Positions 22,160-26,335 of a DNA stretch of 26,335 nt are shown here, piece by piece. The notes under the pieces were generated by a model. It ran no database searches and had not been told where the DNA came from. It worked only from the letters and a program-made list of their open reading frames with translations. The stretch spans positions 4,371 to 30,705 of IMG/VR virus record IMGVR_UViG_3300011991_000005; one strand, given 5' to 3'. A program made the translations under genes and the position numbers. Every line of letters begins with the position of its first letter. Positions within the stretch are counted from its first letter, which is position 1. This DNA is from a virus.

Positions 22160-22851
22160 TATAGTTTCCTCCTATGATCCAGTTTGTCTTTGAACTCAAT
22201 TGGAACGGTCATTCCTTCGATCCTCGATCTGACTCTTCCACCTAGCATCATCTCTATTTCCTGAGGAGCTAAATTTGAAGTAAAGATGATTGCTTTCTCA
22301 GCATCGTACCGTTCAGATATGATGTTTAATAATCGTTCTCTGGTCCACTCAGACACCTTCTCAGCCCCGATATCATCCATTATGACCAAGGGGACACGTT
22401 TCAGGGTTTCAGTGGTGCTCATGGCAATCTCGGCTGCCTCACGATCATTCATTCCCTTTCGTAGATCCTCCAGAAAGTCTGCTATGTTGATAAATTTTAC
22501 CAACTGAGGAGTACGTTTACCCACTCGGTAATCCTGCTTCAATTTCTCAACGATAAACTCTAAGGCAATTGAGCAAGCAACTGTGCTTTTACCTGTACCT
22601 GTCAGCTTAGAATAAAGGTAAAGTCCTGTACCTTTCTCCATCCTTTCCACGATATTTCCTGTATACTTTCCAAAAGCATCTTTTCCAAAGTAAGTATCCG
22701 GCAGATCAGTGTGAATAAACTTTTGATGCTTCCTTGGCAGACCTGCTAATTCAATTTGGTATCTTATGTCCACAAACAAAGAGCAAGAGGTTGAACAGAT
22801 TTCCTGCCCAACACTCTTGCAGTGATGTCTAGCTATGCAGAGGTCGTTCAT
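22159..22851 (-). CDS. dnaC: DnaC-like helicase loader (AAA+ ATPase)
   Basis: A 230-residue AAA+ protein of the DnaC/DnaI group that loads the helicase onto DNA. The N-terminus has C5, H9/H10, C11, C19 and C23, a likely zinc site common in Firmicutes phage loaders. The ATPase core has Walker A SKLTGTGKST (81-90), Walker B LVIMDD (155-160), sensor 1 IIFTSN (188-193) and R206-V-R-S-R210 as arginine finger region. The ATG overlaps the upstream stop as ATGA, and its own stop overlaps the helicase start, so loader and helicase are tightly coupled. Its partners are the DnaB-like helicase and probably the two winged-helix proteins encoded upstream. Confidence 0.88.
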   Translation of the reverse strand: MNDLCIARHHCKSVGQEICSTSCSLFVDIRYQIELAGLPRKHQKFIHTDLPDTYFGKDAFGKYTGNIVERMEKGTGLYLYSKLTGTGKSTVACSIALEFIVEKLKQDYRVGKRTPQLVKFINIADFLEDLRKGMNDREAAEIAMSTTETLKRVPLVIMDDIGAEKVSEWTRERLLNIISERYDAEKAIIFTSNLAPQEIEMMLGGRVRSRIEGMTVPIEFKDKLDHRRKL

Positions 22852-23186
22852 TGATTCTCCTTCCTCTCTTTTAAGTTCTTCTCGATTAAGCTCAATGGTT
22901 GATTCTCGTAGTCGTTATAGCCTTTATAGATGATCGATTCAGCCTTGCTGCTATACCCGAGGATCACTGCCTTCACCTTAGTTTTGTCTAGCCAATCTTC
23001 CCAGCTGACAAGATTCTCTTCAGTGACTTCAAAGAACTTACGAGCATTGAAGGCTGCTTTGTATCTGGCTGTTTCAACTGACTCTTCAACGATCACGAAC
23101 ACGTCATAGTCGTTGGGCACATGCTCTACACGTCTTAGCAGTACAGCCACGTTCTTGTATTGGTCACGAACCCTGTTCTTTGCCAT
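22848..23186 (-). CDS. Hypothetical protein in the replication operon
   Basis: A 112-residue protein. The order is basic N-terminus, YDVFVIVEESVETARYKAAF (27-46), FFEVTEENLVSWEDWLDKTK, then VKAVILGYSSKAES, which reads as alternating strands and helices of a small alpha/beta domain. The C-terminus is a charged helix (LIEKNLKERKENQ). It begins directly after the YopX gene stop and overlaps the DnaC-like gene as ATGA. I do not recognise a family. Its position between YopX and the helicase loader suggests a replication accessory role, no more than that. Confidence 0.68.
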   Translation of the reverse strand: MAKNRVRDQYKNVAVLLRRVEHVPNDYDVFVIVEESVETARYKAAFNARKFFEVTEENLVSWEDWLDKTKVKAVILGYSSKAESIIYKGYNDYENQPLSLIEKNLKERKENQ

Positions 23187-23624
23187 TTATAGTTCTCCTT
23201 TGTTGAGAAGTTCTGGATTCTCGTAGATGTTTCCAATAACTACACCAAATTTTGCTGGGACTGTGAGGATTTTTACTTCAGAACCTACAACTGTATTTGC
23301 ACTTTTTAAAGTTCTTACTGCCCATCCATCTTCTTTCCAAAAAACTTCTTTGTAGGTAGTATCAAATTTACCTGTTGGTGTATTACCAAAATTAGTAAAC
23401 AATTCGGATGTTATATCAAGAATGTCTCCCTCATAGATTTCCTTGCCGTTCTTATCCGTGAGGCCAGTGAACTGCATCAGTACATAGTTTCTGTCACATT
23501 CAAGGTGACCCCCATCAAATCTATAACTTTCGTCATAGCAATCTCCGTCCATATCTATATAGTTGGGATCACACATGCATTGGTAGCTTTCATGCCAAGC
23601 ACGGAACCTGATCTCTCTGCTCAT
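23187..23624 (-). CDS. YopX family protein
   Basis: A 145-residue YopX protein, a family common in Firmicutes phages with unknown role. The start MSREIRFRAWHESYQCM, the central LMQFTGLTDKNGKEIYEGDI (about 49-68) and the end VIGNIYENPELL (about 128-139) are the hallmark segments. The family has a beta-rich fold and forms oligomers in solved members, but no activity is established. The ATG at 23624 overlaps the previous small gene as ATGA with AAGGAGG upstream. It is in the replication operon. Confidence 0.88.
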   Translation of the reverse strand: MSREIRFRAWHESYQCMCDPNYIDMDGDCYDESYRFDGGHLECDRNYVLMQFTGLTDKNGKEIYEGDILDITSELFTNFGNTPTGKFDTTYKEVFWKEDGWAVRTLKSANTVVGSEVKILTVPAKFGVVIGNIYENPELLNKGEL

Positions 23625-23785
23625 TGCTCTTCCTCCTTTGCATACATTGGGCTAACCCCAGCCTCGAACGTATGGCACACTCCCCACACACTAATCACAA
23701 TCCGTTCTTCGTTCATGTTTTTCATGCAGTTATCTTCCCAGTAATTTATGCACTTAGCATTCATACACATCATGTTTATAGCCAT
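23621..23785 (-). CDS. 54-residue Cys-rich phage mini-protein
   Basis: A short gene found by translation between the winged-helix gene and YopX. The ATG at 23785 has GGGGTGG seven bases upstream, and the TGA overlaps the YopX ATG by four bases. The product begins MAINMMCMNAKCINYWEDNC and continues with MKNMNEERIVI and GVCHTFEAG. Cysteines C7, C12 and C20 plus a late C37-H38 give a C-x4-C-x7-C spacing I recognise from a conserved small phage protein that usually ends in FEAG or a similar acidic segment. It probably binds metal; the function is unknown. Confidence 0.75.
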   Translation of the reverse strand: MAINMMCMNAKCINYWEDNCMKNMNEERIVISVWGVCHTFEAGVSPMYAKEEEQ

Positions 23786-23786
23786 C

Positions 23787-24398
23787 TTATAACCACCCCT
23801 TAGCTTCTAGTTCATTTAGCAAGTTTGAACTGCTCACAGTACCCTCAGGGGCTTCTGAGGAGGTTTTGATAGCATAGGGCTGAGCTTGGACGAATAGCCA
23901 AGAAACTACTTGCCCGAGGGTTGGTCGTGGGTAAGCTGGTTTAGCCCAGGTGTTTCCATAGAGAGTAACCACTGCCAACAAAGTTCCTTTAATCTCCATG
24001 TCGGTGTACCGAAGCAATTTTTTAACCTGGGTCTGAGCCATTGCCCAGTTGTAAACCACATAGGGTGTACCATACACTCCCAAGTAGCAGTCACACCAAT
24101 AATCGATTATGTCTTTGGCATTCTTGAACTCACGGAAAACTGGCTCCTCTGTAATGTTGCTTGGTTGACCATCCATCTGTGCAATGTGGAATCCACCGTC
24201 AATCTCTTGGATCAAATTGTGGCTTGCCCAGGTTGCTAGATGCTTTGCTAAAGTAGGGAGGCTTAAGTCTAGCTTCATTGCTAGTTCTGCTCTAGAGATC
24301 TGGACTTCTTCTTCGTGCATACTCTCCATTTGGCAAAAGGCATACCAAGTGGCTGGCTTTAATCGGCTTAATACTGCTCTACGTTCTTGCTTATTCAA
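23787..24398 (-). CDS. Winged-helix replication protein
   Basis: A 203-residue protein, first gene of the replication operon. Residues 12-75 form a helix-turn-helix/winged-helix (RLKPATWYAFCQMESMHEEE, then SRAELAMKLDLSLPTLAKHL and DGGFHIAQ). The C-terminal part (NAKDIIDYWCDCYLGVYGTP, then KKLLRYTDMEIKGTLLAVVT) is a helical domain with the spacing of phage replisome-organiser proteins that act with DnaC-type loaders. The start is TTG 24398 with AAAGGAG nine bases upstream. The gene lies directly downstream of promoter element 4 and next to the probable origin, so origin binding or melting is a fair inference. It could also be a transcription regulator. Confidence 0.7.
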   Translation of the reverse strand: MNKQERRAVLSRLKPATWYAFCQMESMHEEEVQISRAELAMKLDLSLPTLAKHLATWASHNLIQEIDGGFHIAQMDGQPSNITEEPVFREFKNAKDIIDYWCDCYLGVYGTPYVVYNWAMAQTQVKKLLRYTDMEIKGTLLAVVTLYGNTWAKPAYPRPTLGQVVSWLFVQAQPYAIKTSSEAPEGTVSSSNLLNELEAKGWL

Positions 24399-24435
24399 TT
24401 TGCTTTAGCTCCTTTTTTTCTTAAGCTGGGTTATC

Positions 24436-24475
24436 CTTACACCGAACCATTAACAAAGAAGTTTAAAGTGTCACT
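24436..24475 (-). promoter_or_regulatory. Phage-type promoter element 4 (replication operon)
   Basis: GTGACA (24474-24469), 16 bases, then TAATGGTTCGGTGTA (24452-24438) and AGG on the transcribed strand. It lies between the probable origin and the winged-helix gene, so transcription would start at the origin's edge and run away from it, which could help open DNA or prime replication. Confidence 0.7.
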
Positions 24476-24564
24476 CGTTTTCAAAAATAAATATGTAATA
24501 AGATACTTTTGGGCAAAAAAAATAACCACTGTTATTAAGCAGCAGCTCTTTCTCCGTACCCCTC

Positions 24565-24737
24565 TGTGGATAACTTTTCATATTTCCCTTTATTAATAAT
24601 AAGATAATATGTAAAGGTTATTTATGACGTAGTTATATATGTATGTAGATTTGATCATTTTGATCAGATCGATCTGTTCATTTTGATCAGACGGTGCCTG
24701 TTCATTTTGATCAGACGGTTTATTAGCCTGTGGATAA
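24565..24737 (-). other. Probable replication origin (DnaA boxes, AT-rich DNA, iterons)
   Basis: The perfect DnaA box TGTGGATAA (TTATCCACA on the other strand) occurs at 24565-24573 and 24729-24737 in the same orientation. Between them is an AT-rich stretch (24581-24652) and then three iterons. The neighbours are two winged-helix replication proteins, a DnaC-like loader and a helicase. The gene-free stretch 24399-24759 is otherwise only promoter element 4. Use of host DnaA is inferred. Confidence 0.7.
24653..24729. repeat. Three origin iterons of 23-24 bp
   Basis: Copies start at 24653, 24676 and 24700 and share TTTTGATCAGA, with copies 2 and 3 sharing GTTCATTTTGATCAGACGG. Spacing is 23 then 24 bases, about two helical turns, so a protein could bind the same DNA face. 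TGATCA palindromes lie inside each. The likely binder is one of the two adjacent winged-helix proteins. Confidence 0.75.
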
Positions 24738-24759
24738 CTCTGTAGATGCTTACCAATAC

Positions 24760-25152
24760 TCACTTTTGGGCATCATTGTAGTCTCTCTCCATCTGATTCA
24801 TTACTCCGTGATCTAAGGTGTACCACTTAGTGTGATCCCCTTTATCTCCATTAAGTTCGACACTTACTATGACTCCACAGTCCTCAAGGTATTTGACCAT
24901 TCTTCGGACAGTCATTGCTGACCACCAAGGGGATTGTTTATGCCACTGTTCGTAAGTGTTATATATCCATCGTCTACGGTCAATAACGACCCCTGACTCC
25001 GTCTTAAGCCAATACTCTAGCTTTTGGATGAACACTGCTTTGTCAAGACCAAACACCCTTGCTAGACTCTCTTGAACTACTACTACATGACTATCATGAA
25101 TCAACATATCTGATCGGTACTCGTCAGACATCTTTGGAATAGATACTGTCAT
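24760..25152 (-). CDS. Winged-helix replication initiator-like protein
   Basis: A 130-residue protein with a pattern I recognise from replication proteins of Firmicutes phages and mobile elements: VFIQKLEYWL (40-49), DRRRWIYNTYEQWHKQSPWW (58-77), TVRRMVKYLEDCGVIVS (81-97) and HTKWYTLDH (107-115). The segment after WW is a winged-helix DNA-binding domain. It probably binds the origin iterons just downstream of its gene. The ATG at 25152 has GGGGGA eight bases upstream. No terminator separates it from the replication operon, but promoter element 4 does. Its leader contains several possible RNA hairpins. Confidence 0.75.
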   Translation of the reverse strand: MTVSIPKMSDEYRSDMLIHDSHVVVVQESLARVFGLDKAVFIQKLEYWLKTESGVVIDRRRWIYNTYEQWHKQSPWWSAMTVRRMVKYLEDCGVIVSVELNGDKGDHTKWYTLDHGVMNQMERDYNDAQK

Positions 25153-25255
25153 AATAAAAATCCCCCATCATCTACTTTTGTTGCTAAAAAGGCTGCAACT
25201 AACTAGACATGAGAGATTCCGTGTGTTAAGATGCTATTAAATAAGCAAATCAATA

Positions 25256-25343
25256 ACAGAAATATCCCTTGTCTGTGGCCCCTTTGAACTTATCTTTTTG
25301 CACGGAAGAGTTCAGTGGGGTTTTGTTATGCCCATTTCTGGGC
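25256..25343 (-). ncRNA. Structured non-coding leader (three possible hairpins)
   Basis: The gene-free stretch 25153-25463 holds a terminator (25417-25449) and this segment. On the minus strand it can fold as GCCCA-GAAA-TGGGC (25343-25330), then CCCC/GGGG enclosing TGAACT/AGTTCA with an 18-base loop (25320-25279), then ACAGA/TCTGT (25276-25256). A GNRA tetraloop in the first hairpin supports RNA function. No known RNA family is recognised and no promoter is clear. A cis-regulatory leader of the initiator gene or a small RNA are both possible. Confidence 0.35.
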
Positions 25344-25416
25344 TATGTTGTTTTATCTTAAAGCAATCCTAACTGGTTAATTTCGACAATAATTTCTTCA
25401 TTCCTGCAAAATTAAT

Positions 25417-25449
25417 AAAAAAAAATGCCTGGACCCTTCGGCCCAAGCA
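25417..25449 (-). terminator. Strong Rho-independent terminator
   Basis: On the minus strand TGCTTGGGCC and GGTCCAGGCA pair into a 10-bp stem with a GAAG loop, followed by nine T. It lies 15 bases after the stop of the coiled-coil gene (25464-25694) and ends the operon entering from the right edge. Confidence 0.88.
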
Positions 25450-25463
25450 AAAGTGTCGTACAA

Positions 25464-25694
25464 CTAATCAATTTTCTTTCTTAAGGATCGTCTTAACAGA
25501 TAATCCATATCATCCTGCAAAGCTTCTTGATTGAACAACATTTTTTCAACTTGTACAGCAGTTTTTTCAGTATCTCCGTGGTGCTGTTTGATAAGTACCT
25601 CAATGTTACCTAACCGTTCATTCATCTTAGATAGTTTCTCTGACACCTCTTTGAAGTGTGCTAAAGATAACTCTTGAAACTTCTCGTTCTCCAT
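25464..25694 (-). CDS. Small coiled-coil protein
   Basis: A 76-residue protein, helical throughout: MENEKFQELSLAHFKEVSEKL then SKMNERLGNIEVLIKQH and EALQDDMDYLLRRSLRKK, with heptad-like hydrophobic spacing and a basic end. It is probably a coiled coil that pairs with itself or a partner. I start at ATG 25694, with GAGGAGG eight bases upstream; the frame stays open to 25814 but overlaps the upstream gene. It is the last gene before a strong terminator. Function unknown. Confidence 0.72.
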   Translation of the reverse strand: MENEKFQELSLAHFKEVSEKLSKMNERLGNIEVLIKQHHGDTEKTAVQVEKMLFNQEALQDDMDYLLRRSLRKKID

Positions 25695-25713
25695 CAGTAC
25701 ACCCTCCTCGTTT

Positions 25714-25962
25714 TCATAGTGGAAACCCTGTTTGGATCCCCAGTACACTATGAGCCACCCCTGACATATAAGCCAGGGCTTTTTCTCTATCATCCTCTGT
25801 GAACCTAGTGCCAAACATTTGGAGTAGTTTTTTTTTCACATTATTAGTAGTCCCTCGGCCTTTTAACAGGAGCAAAAACATCTTCACTGTGTAAGGGGTA
25901 CCTTCCAGATCGAACATTACTGTGCCCAGATTGATACAGTTTTCGACTAATAGTTGCTTCAA
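25714..25962 (-). CDS. Hypothetical protein
   Basis: An 82-residue protein. The first part (NCINLGTVMFDLEGTPYTVK) looks like two beta strands, and the rest is helical (FLLLLKGRGTTNNVKKKLLQ, then TEDDREKALAYMSGVAHSVL). The TTG at 25962 has AAGGAGG five bases upstream; an ATG at residue 16 is a less likely start. The gene is followed by the coiled-coil gene after a 19-base gap. No family recognised, and no membrane segment or cysteine motif is evident. Confidence 0.65.
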   Translation of the reverse strand: MKQLLVENCINLGTVMFDLEGTPYTVKMFLLLLKGRGTTNNVKKKLLQMFGTRFTEDDREKALAYMSGVAHSVLGIQTGFPL

Positions 25963-26019
25963 TTGGTCCTCCTTACTATAAATTCCATCTATGTATAATT
26001 ATGCAGTGTTTTGTATAAA

Positions 26020-26331
26020 TTAATGTCCGTCTTGAAAGATCATTTTCTTCGTAGTTGTATCAAGAATATGTCTAAACCCAATGCTTTCCTGGCTGTAGTG
26101 TGGAGATTTCTTAGCCTTTATGATCTCAGCTTCAATTCCATCCTTAAGCACATCTAATCTGAACTTGTAATGCTCTTTAGGGAAGACAACAAAGGCCTCT
26201 TGCTTAGTCTCCAGATCCTGCTGGAGGAATACCATCTTGTTCACGACATAAGAGTTATCCTCGGCAACGGTAGCATCAATTAGCATTCCATTTTGTTCTT
26301 TTACTCCATCAAAAGTTAGGACCACGTTCAT
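26020..26331 (-). CDS. Hypothetical protein, start near the window edge
   Basis: A 103-residue protein with alternating strands (MNVVLTFDGVKE, GMLIDATVAE, SYVVNKMVFLQQ, EAFVVFPKEHYKF) followed by a mixed C-terminus, suggesting a beta-rich domain. The ATG at 26331 is four bases from the edge, so no ribosome binding site can be seen and a longer N-terminus outside the window is possible. No family recognised. The next gene starts about 57 bases downstream; that gap shows no convincing promoter. Confidence 0.6.
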   Translation of the reverse strand: MNVVLTFDGVKEQNGMLIDATVAEDNSYVVNKMVFLQQDLETKQEAFVVFPKEHYKFRLDVLKDGIEAEIIKAKKSPHYSQESIGFRHILDTTTKKMIFQDGH

Positions 26332-26335
26332 AAAC

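Noticed and set aside
24653-24729. The three iterons considered as a CRISPR array
   Set aside because: The spacing is continuous at 23-24 bp with no unique spacers, only three units exist and no cas genes are present.
25193-25212. GTTGC/GCAAC inverted repeat near the initiator start considered as an attenuator
   Set aside because: Only five base pairs with a ten-base loop and no U-run; too weak to support.
25279-25320. A plus-strand terminator at the CCCC/GGGG stem followed by TTTTG
   Set aside because: The loop is 18 bases, the U-run is short and no plus-strand gene lies upstream.

Overview
The window looks like the replication and nucleotide-metabolism half of a tailed-phage (or prophage) genome from a low-GC Gram-positive host, probably Bacillales. 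The reasons are strong AGGAGG-type ribosome binding sites, many 4-base ATGA stop/start overlaps, tightly packed small genes and phage-type families (family A polymerase, PhoH, RusA, YopX, Tad2, ThyX, class II ribonucleotide reductase). No virion, lysis-cassette or integrase gene is visible, so lifestyle and exact host cannot be read from here. Nearly all genes are on the minus strand, so transcription runs from high to low coordinates.

Layout in transcription order (right to left). 26331-25464: three small unknown genes ending at a strong terminator (25417-25449). 25152-24760: a winged-helix initiator-like gene behind a leader with potential RNA folds. 24737-24565: a probable replication origin with two perfect DnaA boxes around AT-rich DNA and three 23-24 bp iterons. 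24398-20870: replication operon (winged-helix protein, Cys-rich mini-protein, YopX, unknown, DnaC-like loader, DnaB-like helicase). 19854-20779: a plus-strand cassette of an Xre-type regulator and a membrane protein, divergent from the primase and convergent with the helicase. 19512-18511: CHC2/Toprim primase. 18431-17682: a sigma-factor-like gene with its own promoter and terminator. 17484-10660: SSB-like protein, ligase-domain fragment, small genes, DNA polymerase, a Tad2 anti-Thoeris-type protein, RecB/Cas4-like nuclease and RusA-like resolvase. 10592-5163: B12-dependent ribonucleotide reductase, small genes, PhoH ATPase and a 50-residue membrane peptide. 5036-748: dUTPase, small zinc-type protein, an 11-repeat zinc-knuckle protein, papain-like protein, ThyX and dNMP kinase, ending at a terminator (723-756). 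697-1: a PD-(D/E)XK-type nuclease and a truncated unknown gene.

The main regulatory observation is a conserved promoter-like element in front of four operons (5118-5157, 10625-10664, 17560-17599, 24436-24475). On the transcribed strand it reads GTGACA, exactly 16 bases, then YAATGGTTCGGTGTA. It does not match a host sigma-A promoter. The downstream half recurs in front of the sigma-like gene, which also has a TGCTATAAT host-type -10 and its own terminator. The simplest model is a phage sigma factor made early that then switches on the replication and nucleotide operons.

The main composition signal is that the trinucleotide GCG/CGC is almost absent from the window. The roughly ten copies found by eye all fall in two genes (188-697 and 16840-17484). 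Codon junctions lack it as well, which points to DNA-level avoidance. Three small genes (5163-5315, 15872-16006, 23621-23785) were identified by direct translation.
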